Source: Picocystis sp. L7 (lineage: Eukaryota > Chlorophyta > Picocystophyceae > Picocystales > Picocystaceae). Taken from it: a stretch of 64,000 bases of DNA. The notes beneath the pieces were generated by a model. The model ran no database searches and was not told the DNA's origin. It was given only the letters and a program-made list of their open reading frames with translations. Location: NCBI GenBank assembly GCA_020975725.1, contig QXJR01000007.1:620001-684000 (forward strand), written 5' to 3'. The position numbers were made by a program, and so were the translations under genes. Of the stretch, positions 30,705 through 40,740 are shown one piece after another (position 1 is the stretch's first letter; each line of letters opens with the position of its first letter).

Positions 30705-32024
30705 TCAGAGGTGGGTCCAAAGGGTGTGACCGAACATGAACAAACCAATGAGCATGAAAACTGTAGCCTTGAGCCTTGTTCCTATCCGCGACATTTCTGG
30801 TGCTGTCTCTCCCTCTAACAGGGGTATGTATTCTGTCCTCTCCTGATAGGTGGAAGTCATGGTCATGAAGGAGGGACACATAAAAGCTAGCAGAGCACCT
30901 GCACTGCCACCGATGATTTCAAAGACTGTTCCCAAATCCTTCACCGAAAGTGCAACAAAAAGAGAAACAAAGAAAAGAAAGAGTGTCTGTGCCAAGTGCC
31001 GATTTGTGGTCAGCGGATCGATCGGCCACTTCATGATGGTGCAGATGATGTGGTCCAATGCTCCCTTGCCTGGATTTATGTTGATGGGGAAGGAAGAGAG
31101 CGATACCACGGCTATGGCCACACGACACAGGTTCATCAGGATGTCGGTCTCTGGGTAGTTCTTCAGGATGTTGCTTTCTGTCAAAGGGCCGAAGCTGATA
31201 TACCCAAATTCTCCTATCAGTGCGTAGCCGATCATCACTACGCTCGAACTGATTGCATTGATCTTGGCCATCATTTTGATGCGGGCTCTTGTGCTCAACC
31301 TTTCCTCTTCACTTTTCTTTTTGAAGAAGCTTGTTTCATCTGATAGCTCGGCAGCAACAGTTGGAGCCTGGACATGACACATGAAAGCAAATACCATCAC
31401 TGGTATGACATTGACAAGGTCATCCAGGCTCACCAGCTTGATCTTGCTCATTTCCCGATGGTCGAAGAGGCTGGGGACACCTCGGATCATGATTGCTACG
31501 CACATGTAGATCAAGGAGAAGGAGGAAAGCGAGCTGACACTAGCTACAGCTCCCATGGTTTTAGGGAGGCTCAGAGGTAGGAGTACTAGCAAGCTCGATG
31601 CCGCGATGGCAAACCGCCTACCGGTCAAGAAACTTCCGGAAGCGCCGTAGACCGATGCGATGGTTTCGACTGTTCCTCCCACGATCATCATGTATGCTAT
31701 GCATGCACCGAGCTGATTGAGCAGCAAGAAAAGGGACACTACCAAGGAGAAGGGCTTTCCCAAGGTGTTCTCGGCCAGCTGAGAGTATGTCGTACTGTTC
31801 GTACGGATGGTGGCTTTCGTGAGGACGTTGACGGTGGAAACGGTCAAGACGGCAAAGGTCAACGTCAAGGCGGCTCCAAGGACGACTCCAGTCTTGCTGA
31901 ATGCATATGGAAAGGATACCACACCTGCTCCCACTGCCGCATTCACGAGCGTGAACACCGAACCGACGGCAGTTCCTTCCGCCTTGATTCCATTTCTCAC
32001 CACCACGTGTGGTGTTTCGGCCAT
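30705..32024 (-). CDS. AVT6/SLC38-type amino-acid transporter, copy 2
   Basis: The 439-residue tandem paralogue has the same membrane layout. It contains SVFTLVNAAVGAGVVSFPYA in TM1, GACIAYMMIVGGTVETI, VFAFMCHVQAPTVAAELSD, FGYISFGPLTESNILKNYP and SFPININPGKGALDHI. It has an extra charged loop (FFKKKSEEERLSTRAR) where copy 1 has a shorter basic one. The start ATG (MAETPHVVV) lies just before the conserved region; upstream in-frame sequence has no ATG. Both copies share an ATCACGTGAT box, suggesting common regulation after duplication. Confidence 0.9.
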   Translation of the reverse strand: MAETPHVVVRNGIKAEGTAVGSVFTLVNAAVGAGVVSFPYAFSKTGVVLGAALTLTFAVLTVSTVNVLTKATIRTNSTTYSQLAENTLGKPFSLVVSLFLLLNQLGACIAYMMIVGGTVETIASVYGASGSFLTGRRFAIAASSLLVLLPLSLPKTMGAVASVSSLSSFSLIYMCVAIMIRGVPSLFDHREMSKIKLVSLDDLVNVIPVMVFAFMCHVQAPTVAAELSDETSFFKKKSEEERLSTRARIKMMAKINAISSSVVMIGYALIGEFGYISFGPLTESNILKNYPETDILMNLCRVAIAVVSLSSFPININPGKGALDHIICTIMKWPIDPLTTNRHLAQTLFLFFVSLFVALSVKDLGTVFEIIGGSAGALLAFMCPSFMTMTSTYQERTEYIPLLEGETAPEMSRIGTRLKATVFMLIGLFMFGHTLWTHL

Positions 32025-32187
32025 GTCGACGTCTCCACCCCCGCGTCTGCACCGTCTGCCGCTGTTCCACGCGCGTTTGGCTTCGCAAGTCCGTCCCAAA
32101 CTGCCTCGAAAGCAGCACAATGGTGTCCGGTCGTGTGGAGATCTCCCCAGCCCTAGTTCCCTCGGCCCGGATTGGGTGGGGTTCGGT

Positions 32188-32197
32188 ATCACGTGAT
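32188..32197. promoter_or_regulatory. ATCACGTGAT palindrome upstream of AVT copy 2
   Basis: The same 10-bp palindrome as at the sister gene lies about 165 bp upstream of the ATG at 32024. Confidence 0.45.
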
Positions 32198-33026
32198 CGT
32201 CGACCAATGGGGGGAGAGGAACGGGGGAAGGAGACACCTAGGACCATGGGGACCGGTCCAAGCGGATGCGAAGACGACACAACTGCCAGGAAAGAGGTGC
32301 TGTGGTCCATGGGAAGCGGTGCTGGTCTTGGACAAACCACACGGTGTGGAAAGCAGGGAATGGATGGACCTCGCGAAAGGGAAAGCAATTCCCCGGCACG
32401 GTCGGGCTTCGCCCCACAAAAGAACCACCATCACAGACTACGTTGACAGAAGGATTTGCTCGATGAAAAGCTGAGAACGTACAGGATGGCTCGAAGTTTG
32501 CCAACGTTGCAACAAGTGCTACTACCTTGTCGCCCAATGTCTAGCACACCACAAACAAAAAAATTGAAAAATTACACAACATAAGCGACCAAGGACCTTC
32601 TGGAAGTTTGTGGCAATCGACTTGAACTACTGGTGCTCTCAACGTTCCTTCATCTTCATTTGGATCACTGCCTTAGATTGTAGAATCTGAGTCTTGCGTC
32701 AGGGAGGTTTTTGGACGGAACCTGCAGCTTCCACGTGCTTCGTGAGCCAATTCGCACTCCTGGTGCAGACTAAAGTGATTTCCAGGCATGCCCTTGGTGG
32801 GCTAGAACGTAGCTCTGAACTTATGGGTACAAACCGCACAACCATTGGTAGATGATTGCAGGCACGAGGGCCTTGAGCAGATAAAAAGTGTGCGTGCATT
32901 GGTCTCTACGGCCATGGTAGGTGCAAGAACCCCCAGAATGTCGCAGACCCAGTGGGATGTATCTTTCCAACACTTTGACCCAACTTTTAATGGGGGTTTC
33001 CCTTCATCGAATCCATCCAACAGGCA
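32198..33026. other. Intergenic, no gene recognised
   Basis: The only frames seen are short. It contains the upstream side of AVT copy 2 and the 3' flank of the HARE-HTH gene. Confidence 0.55.
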
Positions 33027-34100
33027 TCAGAGCTTTCCAAACATGCTTCTAACGCCTTGCAATTCCTCCGCGTACTTCTCCTGCATCTCTACCACTGGAT
33101 TCGAACTCAGTGCGCGCCTGTTCGATAACCTGCCAGCAGGTTTTCTTCCCCACCAGTCAATTTTGTGGAGGTCCGTATTGTACAATATTTCTGTGTAGTG
33201 CCTGGCCACCCCTGGTGGGTACCCTGCATCGTTGTCGAATATACCACGATTCAGCATCTCTTGAAACTCCCCAAGAGTTTCCCTGAGCCTACTGCTGCTT
33301 CTAAATCCCTTCTTTCCCTTGTCCCCATTCACCTCGACGATGTCCACCTCGGGCAGATATTTCAAAAGGTCTTGCTGTTCTTCTTCTGTCAAGAGTTCCT
33401 GGAACACTTTTTCGTTGATGATGTCCGTCAGGTCGACGACGCAGAGGGGCGAATCCGTCCTTTTGAACACCGTGGCTTTTTGGTATGGAAAAAGCGTGGT
33501 GATGGGCGTCGTTTTTGCATAGGGTCTGAATCCTACGCTTTTGTCCTCGTGGACATTCCCGTTGGACACGAGTCCGTTCTTTCCACCGTCGTCGTGGCGC
33601 GAATCGGCCGTTCCTGGTCCGGCTGCGGTGCCCTCTCCTTTCACTAGCACGTTTTCTGCCGTCCTCCCATCCACGTTCGTCTTCTGCTTCTTCCCTTTTC
33701 CCTTGGTTTTCCCTTCCACGCCTTTCTTGCTGGTTTTGCTCTTCTCCGCCTCCTCTGCCTCGCTCGTGCGCGGCTGAAGGACGAACTTGGACCGTTTTCC
33801 GTCGCGCGCGCGGTAGTTCCCTTGTGCCGTTTGAACGTTCTGGAAGTTCACGCGGTACTTGGCGGGTCCCACCTTCTCGAACACGCCGCCAGAAGTAGAC
33901 AATGCCGCCGAAATCGTGCTTTCAGGCGTCTTGGCGTTGGGAAAGTTCGGCCAGATGCGCTCGTCTGCCGCACGCATGGCCACCACTTCTTCCTTGATTT
34001 GGCTGATGTGCATACCTTGGACGCAGGCATCGTCCGAAAGCACCTCGAAAAGCGCGTGTCGCACGCTGCCGTGCGGAAAAGGATTCGCTTCGCGCGCCAT
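33027..34100 (-). CDS. HARE-HTH plus DEUBAD protein (ASX/ASXL-like chromatin factor)
   Basis: The 357-residue protein starts MAREANPFPHGSVRHALFEV. A HARE-type winged helix covers about residues 8-85 (GMHISQIKEEVVAMRAADER, ISAALSTSGGVFEKVGPAKY). A long basic, Lys-rich linker with nuclear-signal-like KKGVEGKTKGKGKKQK follows, then a DEUBAD-like segment (about 270-330: KVFQELLTEEEQQDLLKYLP, LRETLGEFQEMLNRGIFD). The C-terminus has HYTEILYNTDLHKIDWWGRK. In animals ASXL pairs HARE-HTH with DEUBAD to activate the deubiquitinase BAP1/Calypso; INO80-linked NFRKB and plant homologues also carry DEUBAD. The nuclear role is inferred. No PHD finger is seen. Confidence 0.75.
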   Translation of the reverse strand: MAREANPFPHGSVRHALFEVLSDDACVQGMHISQIKEEVVAMRAADERIWPNFPNAKTPESTISAALSTSGGVFEKVGPAKYRVNFQNVQTAQGNYRARDGKRSKFVLQPRTSEAEEAEKSKTSKKGVEGKTKGKGKKQKTNVDGRTAENVLVKGEGTAAGPGTADSRHDDGGKNGLVSNGNVHEDKSVGFRPYAKTTPITTLFPYQKATVFKRTDSPLCVVDLTDIINEKVFQELLTEEEQQDLLKYLPEVDIVEVNGDKGKKGFRSSSRLRETLGEFQEMLNRGIFDNDAGYPPGVARHYTEILYNTDLHKIDWWGRKPAGRLSNRRALSSNPVVEMQEKYAEELQGVRSMFGKL

Positions 34101-34499
34101 CGCAGCACGCGCAGCACGCGCAGCACGCACCAAGTGAAAAAGACTCCCCTCGAGGCCGGTCCTGGTGCGACGAACCCGAGACGTTCCGGTTCGAAAGGGA
34201 GGGAGAACGGGTTCGAACCCGGACGTCGAAAGGAGGACCCCCGATGCACCCCGGGTCGGACCCGGCCCAGCTGGACCTTTGGGGGGTGGGGACACGTGTC
34301 GATGTAGACTGAGCCAACCGAACAGTGAAATGCTTGGTTTCATTCCGTGTGCTCCAGGTACAGGATGTCGAGTTGCAAGGCGATTGGGAGTGTGGAGCCA
34401 CCATGAACATCCCCTTCGCTGCACCACACACGGATTGCCCAACACGAACACCAATCCGTGGGGTCGCCAAGCAACCCTCATGGCCGTCGGCATTGGGTT

Positions 34500-35160
34500 C
34501 TTCTAAGCGGCGGGTTCGCTCGCCCACCAGCCTTTGCAGCATGCCGTGCCCCGCGATGTACCACATTTCCGGGGGGATCCCAGGCAAGGCCGAGCAAGGC
34601 CTGATGTTTGGCGCAGCGTTTAGGTCACGGTTGACAAACTTGCCGTTGTGAGTGGATCCACACCACATCAAGCCCGTGACCGCAACCGCGCTGGGCTTGC
34701 TCCAAACTTGCCTCAACGCCGTGCTGTCTCTTGCGTTCACCACGGTCGATCTCAAGTCGTTCACATGGATGGTTTTGAAGCGTTGAGCACATTCCTTGAA
34801 TGCCTGGGTTGGAGGCGTCGCCACCTGACCAAGAAAGCATGGTGCAAACTTTGCCGCATCATTGGCGTCCACCAGAGGCTTGCCCCTTGTGGCTAGCAAT
34901 GCCGCGTTTGCAACGCTGTCAGAGAAGGTCGCAACCACCTAGTTACAGTCGCCATACAGGTACAGTCGTAAGCGCGCCCATCGCGGCTTAAGGTACTCCA
35001 CCCACAACGCATCGTGGTTGTTCACCACAGCATGTAGGAATCGCTTGTGCGCCTTGACATCCGCGCCCTTGGGGCTTGGATTCGACAACTGGTGCATGCC
35101 TGCCGAAACGAACCTTGCCATCCTTCCGATTGCCGGCGCGCTTCCCGCGTTCCAGTCTCT
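34500..35160 (-). pseudogene. Decayed TnpB/Fanzor-like endonuclease fragment (DNA transposon remnant)
   Basis: One minus-strand frame reads KAHKRFLHAVVNNHDALWVE, YLKPRWARLRLYLYGDCN, a stop at 34941-34939, then VVATFSDSVANAALLATRGK. It ends with ALRQVWSKPSAVAVTGLMWC and GKFVNRDLNAAPNI (about 34640-34600). The last part resembles the RuvC-III block (RDxNAAxNI) and adjacent zinc-finger region of IS200/IS605 TnpB and eukaryotic Fanzor proteins. The zinc-finger cysteines are mostly gone. No terminal inverted repeats were seen. The fragment sits directly upstream of the HARE-HTH gene, so its 3' end may have become promoter sequence. Confidence 0.5.
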
Positions 35161-36590
35161 GTGTAGTGCCGCTTTCTCCTAAGCCTTCAACCCTTGGTCG
35201 TCACGTGTTCGTCGTTCTCCCATTCCTCCGGGATCTTGCCGCTGTCTTGGTTTCGAAACGTCCCGTCGGAGCCGCCGACCTTCATCCTCGGCCTCGCTCT
35301 CGGCGAATTTGGCACCAGTGCGCGACTCATGAAGCGTTCGTGCCTCGTGCTGTGGGTTTTGAACGTGGCCTTGTTCTCAACTGGTTCTTCCAACTCGTCT
35401 TCGGAAGCAGTCGCACACGATTCGTGTACGTGTATGTTCTTGAGAATCGTGTACATGTGACAGGCAAGTTTGAGGTGATTAATGGCGTTCAGGGCGGGTG
35501 GGTGCTTTCACAAAATGTTGATTCAAGAGCGTTGCCTATTTCACTTGAGAGTCCATAACGAGGGATTTGAGGTAGCAGCCGTTGGGACATACGGGTGATG
35601 GACAGGCTAGGACAGGTAGATCATCCGGGTACCACACCACCAACGCGGAAAAATGCGTGGTCATGGAAGCCCGACATTCAAATCGCATCCGATTGGAATC
35701 CGACCAATGGTCCTGAGTCGTCCCTGTGGAGAATGCCTGCCGGAGAAAACGGTCATATCCGAACTGATGGGCTCGCTCGCTGGACTGAAAGCAGCTGCAA
35801 AATCGAATCCTTGGAAAGGTTCAACACACCCTCAAGATGTACAAATCAAGAGGCACCGCAATCAACCATCCTATGAGGAGTATCAAGATCCAGTAAAAGA
35901 CAAAGACTTGCCTGCGTCTAGACACAAGGTCCAGCACCTGCTTGCGTGGAGTGCCAGAAATTCGATATCCGAGAGCATGGACAGCCGGTAAATGTGTTTC
36001 ATTCCTTGCGAACGGACCCAGTATCCATCCTTCCGGAACGCCTTTGCAGCAAACTGAAGTTTCTTGTCTATACACGGCATACATATTAAACATCAGACCT
36101 GCAACAGGTTCATCGTGCTTCCTACTTCAAAAGAATCATGTCTGATTCAGAAGGTCAGACACCTCTCTCCTTACCAAACAAGACACACTTGGGTTGTTTC
36201 AACCCGATGCGACCAAATGCAGCTTGAAGGATCCCTTTCATGTTTGCAGGGGGGCCTAATGCAGTTTTCCGGCACAGATGGCATCATGCCCCGCTGCTTT
36301 GTGTTCTAGGCAATCAGCAAAACCATACAAAAATGCAAGAAGCAAGATAACATACTTCTTGGGGGCTTGCCATTGCCTTTCTTATTGAGACAATCTAGAA
36401 AACATGCTGCAGTAGTCCCAATTGCTGGATGTTTTCTCCGAACAATACATAAACCAGAGTACAACGACCAGGAAAATGCGAACGAGACCTGACCTTGACC
36501 CACTTCAGATCGCATCGTCGCAAAGTTAAAGCCGGCTACCAACCAGGACAAGAACTGATCCGACTTACATCTTTCCAATGAAAGCGATAA
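35161..36590. other. Intergenic; possible further debris, no gene recognised
   Basis: Minus-strand patches such as 35456..35187 (acidic, ends EEWENDEHVTTKG) and 36080..35883 look protein-like but lack recognisable domains and do not join. They may extend the TnpB-like remnant or be unrelated. The right end is the 3' flank of PRL1. Confidence 0.45.
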
Positions 36591-38040
36591 TCAAGCCTCT
36601 TTGAAAAACTTCAGGGTCTTGTCTGCCCCTCCAGTGATGAGCCGTGAACCAGAAGCATCAAAGGTAGCAGCATACACTGCACCTTCTGCAGATAGCGAAC
36701 CGGGCTGCAGAGGAACTTGGAGGTCCTGGAACTTGGTGCCACTTTCCCAGTCTCTAAACCAGAGCTGCCCATCATCTCCACCCGTGACCAGCACTCCATC
36801 CTCATTCATCGCTGCACTATGGATGATCCCCGGCTGCTCCGAGCCCATATCATGTAGGAAGATCCCCTCTGGTAGTAGGAACTTCTTTGCATCACCCGCT
36901 GAAAAGGAAGCAAAAGTCTGCTCCCTCTCTGGTTGGACCAGGGCACGGACGCCCTTCTTGTGGTGGGTGAGCGTGGTGATGCACTTCCTCGTGATGCGCA
37001 GATCCCACAATCTTACCGTGGAATCTTGGCTTCCGCTCACCACGTGGGGCGCACCCGCACGACCCAGCACCGCAGTAACTGCATCACTATGCCCAGACAG
37101 ACAGACAGTTTCTGTTCCTGTTCGCATGTCCCACACCCGAACAGCACTGTCTCTCCCGCCGCTCATCATGATGTCAATGTCAGGATGCAGCGCAACACAC
37201 CGGACCCCGCTCAGGTGCCCATGGAAGTTCAGTACAGACTTGTTTGCTTCCAGGTCCCATAGCTTGACATTTTTGTCCAACGAACTCGTGACCATATATG
37301 GCCTTCTACGAGATATTCTGATGCCGGTGACGGTGTCAATGTGGCCAGTAAGAGTCAAAAGCAATGCTCCCCGCGCAATGTCCCAAAGTTTGATTGTCCT
37401 GTCAACCGATCCACTCACCATGAACCGATTAGCAGGGTCGCATTCAAGTGCAGTCACCCAACCCACATGCCCAGCAACCACACGGTAGAGTCTCCAAGGA
37501 TCATGTTTTTTGACGGTGAAGGACCTCCTCCTTTTGGTTGCCGGTCGCACGAGCGAGTCTGGCCTCGCACCGCCAAAGAGGTTGGACCTGTTGGCTTCAT
37601 TTTCTACCCTTTTCGTGCTCGGAAGTGCAAGTGTTGTCGACGCATCGCCTCTGGTCTTGGGCGCTTGGTTCGCTTCTGTTGGGATGGGTGCCGACAGGAT
37701 GGCGTCTCGCCTCTTCTCGGCCGCTGCATGCGCATATCTCCGCCGGAACAACGCTCGGATCGACTCGACGTTGCAGATGGGATCGTACGAAGGTATTCTG
37801 ATTCGCACATTTGTTCGCAGGCGCGCAGGAACGCGCGCATCCCGTCCATTCTCGTCAGCATCCAACCTGGACCTTGCGCTCTTCCGTCGTCCTTTCGACC
37901 CACCTGTCTCCTTCCACGCCTTCCACCGCGTCTATCACGGCCTTTTCCACGCGCGAGGCGATCTCCTCGGCACCGGGAAGCTGTCCTTTGAAGTCCAAGT
38001 GCGCGTCTGTGGCCGCTCGAAGCGTCGCATCGCGCTCCAT
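36591..38040 (-). CDS. PRL1: PRL1/PLRG1 WD40 protein of the Prp19/NTC spliceosome complex
   Basis: The coding sequence is join(38040..37904, 37797..36591), 447 residues. Seven WD40 repeats begin at [20 protein letters not shown]. [14 protein letters not shown] PRL1 blocks follow: [86 protein letters not shown] and [10 protein letters not shown]. The 106-bp intron splits an Arg codon and has GTGGGT, CTGAC and CAG signals. The N-terminal region is shorter than in Arabidopsis PRL1, and the conserved C-terminal tail after the last repeat (ETHP..KP in plants and animals) is absent; the protein stops at TLKFFKEA. It is nuclear and acts in splicing and, in plants, sugar and stress signalling. Confidence 0.93.
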
Positions 38041-38077
38041 CCTCGCCTTCCTCGGCGGCTCGTGTCGACGAACCAGA

Positions 38078-38356
38078 CCCACTCGAAGGGGATGGTTCTC
38101 TCACAAATCCCACTCGAAGGGGATGGTACTCTCACCAATCCCACACGAATGGCATCCCTGTCTGACAAATCCCACACGAAGGGGATGGTTCTCTCACAAA
38201 TCCCACACGAAGGGGATGGTTCTCTCACCAATCCCACACGAAGGGGATGGTTCTCTCACAAATCCCACACGAAGGGGATGGTTCTCTCACCAATCCCACA
38301 CGAAGGGGATGGTTCTCACACCAATCCCACTCGAAGGGGATGGTTCTCACACCAAT
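38078..38356 (+). repeat. 31-bp minisatellite, nine copies
   Basis: The unit is CCCACACGAAGGGGATGGTT followed by CTCTCACAAAT. Copies alternate between endings ACAAAT and ACCAAT, hinting at a 62-bp higher-order unit; copy 3 is diverged. It fills the divergent promoter between PRL1 (ATG 38040) and the prolyl hydroxylase, starting 38 bp from the PRL1 ATG. Because 31 is not a multiple of three, all frames stay open and give spurious ORFs. Confidence 0.97.
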
Positions 38357-38803
38357 CCCAATCGGACGACTTGGACAGGAAAGGGTGCAGACCACCTTCG
38401 TGTGGTGTGCCGTGTCGACCTGGGCGAGCCCCCATCATCCCCTTCTTGACATGGATGGAACGGCCAACGAGCAGAGAAACACGCTCGAGCTGCCGTTGGA
38501 CCCCGGATTCGACCGACCATCTCCCTTTCAAGGATGGTCGATCCATCCGACTGTCTTGAGGGTTCAGAAGGACGTTCTCTTCCAATTGCAAGGAGAACCG
38601 AAGAATCTGGCTCGAAACCTTGGTCCGAAACATCGATATCTCGCCCACAAAGATATCGATATCTATGCTGGAACGATCGATACGGTGGGAATGGACCCGG
38701 AGGAGCCCTTCGGATCAGCCTGGGATCAAATCGAGGGAGATCTGAGAGACGATTCGGCTCACCGTCGGCTCCATTCGCGTTCGTCCGCGTGTCGGATGCC
38801 GCG

Positions 38804-39766
38804 ATGCGCGTTTCGCGCGCGTTCTCGTGGCTCCTGATCGCGCTCTCGTTCTTCCCACGGACGCACACGTGGCCCTTCTCCTTCCGGAAAGGATCCAAGG
38901 CGGCGGTTGTCTCCTTTGCACCAAGAAACGGCACTGCAAGTGGTGCCGTGCAGTACGTCGGCACATCCTCCAACGTCCAACGGCGCTACCGCGAGACGCT
39001 ATCGTGGAAGCCACGTGCTTCGTTGATCCACAACTTCCTGACGGAGAAGGAGTGCGACCACCTGGTGAACCTGGTCCGCAAAAAAATCAAACGTTCTTCC
39101 GTGGTCGATCCAGTGACTGGCAAAACTCGAACCGACGCCATCCGGACCAGTTCTGGCTCGTCTGTAGCGCACGGGAACGATCCTGTGGTCGTGGCCGTGG
39201 AAGAGAGAGCCTCGAGATGGACACACATCCCTCCAGAACACGGCGAGACCATGCAGATACTCAAGTACGAACACGGCGAGAAGTACGGTTCGCACTGGGA
39301 CTTCTTCAGCGAAACACAACCAGGACAACAAAGCAAAGGAAAGAGGATAGCCACGCTCCTCATGTACCTGTCCGACGTAGAAGAAGGAGGTGAGACTGCA
39401 TTCAAGTATGGTAAACCTTTGTCCAATAACGTGCACACAGCACAGTCCAGTTGCACGGGACAAGGGGTGGCAGTGCATCCCAAGAAAGGGGATGCGCTCT
39501 TCTTCTGGGACATGAAACCGGATCAAATCACGCCAGATCGATCCTCCATGCACGATGGATGTCCTGTCATCGCCGGCGAAAAGTGGTCAGCCACCATATG
39601 GTTCAGAAGTATACCTATGAGGGCAACGTCCAAGAGTAGAAATCTTTGTGTGGATTACGATGACAGGTGTCCCACATGGGCAGCCATGGGCGAATGTGAT
39701 ACCAACCCTTTATTTATGAGAGACCGTGCACAATCTGTATGCCCCAAGAGCTGCAGAGTCTGTTAG
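38804..39766 (+). CDS. P4H: Prolyl 4-hydroxylase with C-terminal ShK domain
   Basis: The 320-residue protein has an N-terminal signal or anchor (SRAFSWLLIALSFF), then a 2-oxoglutarate/Fe(II) dioxygenase domain. The Fe ligands are His and Asp in YGSHWDFFSE and the distal His in SSMHDGCPVIAGEKWSATIW, with the 2-oxoglutarate-binding Lys in EKWSA. RTSSGSSVAHGNDPVV and LKYEHGEKYGSHWD match plant P4H. The C-terminus carries an ShKT six-Cys module (NLCVDYDDRCPTWAAMGECD ... CPKSCRVC), as in many plant and algal P4Hs. It hydroxylates proline in cell-wall extensin-like proteins in the ER/Golgi. ATCGATATC-type motifs occur 150-180 bp upstream. Confidence 0.93.
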   Translation: MRVSRAFSWLLIALSFFPRTHTWPFSFRKGSKAAVVSFAPRNGTASGAVQYVGTSSNVQRRYRETLSWKPRASLIHNFLTEKECDHLVNLVRKKIKRSSVVDPVTGKTRTDAIRTSSGSSVAHGNDPVVVAVEERASRWTHIPPEHGETMQILKYEHGEKYGSHWDFFSETQPGQQSKGKRIATLLMYLSDVEEGGETAFKYGKPLSNNVHTAQSSCTGQGVAVHPKKGDALFFWDMKPDQITPDRSSMHDGCPVIAGEKWSATIWFRSIPMRATSKSRNLCVDYDDRCPTWAAMGECDTNPLFMRDRAQSVCPKSCRVC

Positions 39767-40740
39767 AAACTAGGCGTGTTCCCTGCACTCCACGTGTTTG
39801 TTTATTTTTGATACATGCATTGCCATCTGTCCACGCATCCTTGTTTCAGCACGGCATTGTGTTTACACGATGAAAATGTCAGGAATTATTGACCTTACTT
39901 GAGGATATTTCAAGGTTAGCCTTCCTCCTTTCCACAGGGGGCAGTGAAAAATAACTTTGACCGCAGGCTTACTCCCGACTGCGGATATCGCAGTGCGAGT
40001 GCATGGTCGATTCGTAGCAGTAGGCCCTCGCTTGCAATCCCTGGTTGTGTCTCTTCATCGCTCCTTGGATGTTTTCCTTTCCCTTTCTGTGAGGGCCTAG
40101 TGAAGTCTTTGACAGTTCATCTTTGCTGCATTTCTGCCCTGGCTTGTCGTGAAATTTGCGTTGTACCATGTTTTGAAGGGTAGCATTTTCTTGGCAGTGC
40201 CCATTCAGTCCCTTCAGCTACTCATCGAGAGCTAGAGGGTAGACTCTTGAGTACATTGTGGGAATCCTGTACTTTTTCAACAGACTCTTCCTAAGCTTGT
40301 GCTGCCTGTCGTCGCGTTTGCCGTCTGCGTAATGTGGCGCACGTCCAGTGGAGTCTGTTTTTTGGGGCACAACTTATCCTCAGAACTTTCCTGCCTTCGT
40401 CTCTGTCTTTCATTTCCCATGTTGCACTCACCATTCCTACAAATGGTGCTTGAATGGTAATGTCACAATTCCCCTTCCTTGCTCGCAGTGATTCCTCAAG
40501 ACTTGTTCTAATCGATTTGACCCATGTATAGTTTTGCGTGCCATTTGGCTTGACTTCTTCCAGTCATCCTGTTGCAATGGATGAAGATGTACACGGATCC
40601 CTTGCTTGACCAAAACGGTCGGATGGTGCGTTTTTCCGATCCCAGTTTCCATCAGATATGGGACTTGATGAACGTGGCCTGCCTTCCCCATATGCCTTTT
40701 ACGTTGTGCTGCGGATCTTGGTATACAGATTCTCCGATTT
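39767..40740. other. Intergenic, no gene recognised
   Basis: The 3' flanks of two convergent genes meet here. A minus-strand frame continues from 40.7 to 40.4 kb but is not clearly protein-like. Confidence 0.5.

Noticed and set aside
34185-34230. tRNA T-arm-like sequence GGGTTCGAACCCG
   Set aside because: No D-arm, anticodon arm or acceptor stem could be paired around it.
38078-38356. CRISPR-like regular repeats
   Set aside because: The 31-bp units are directly adjacent with no unique spacers; it is a minisatellite in nuclear DNA.
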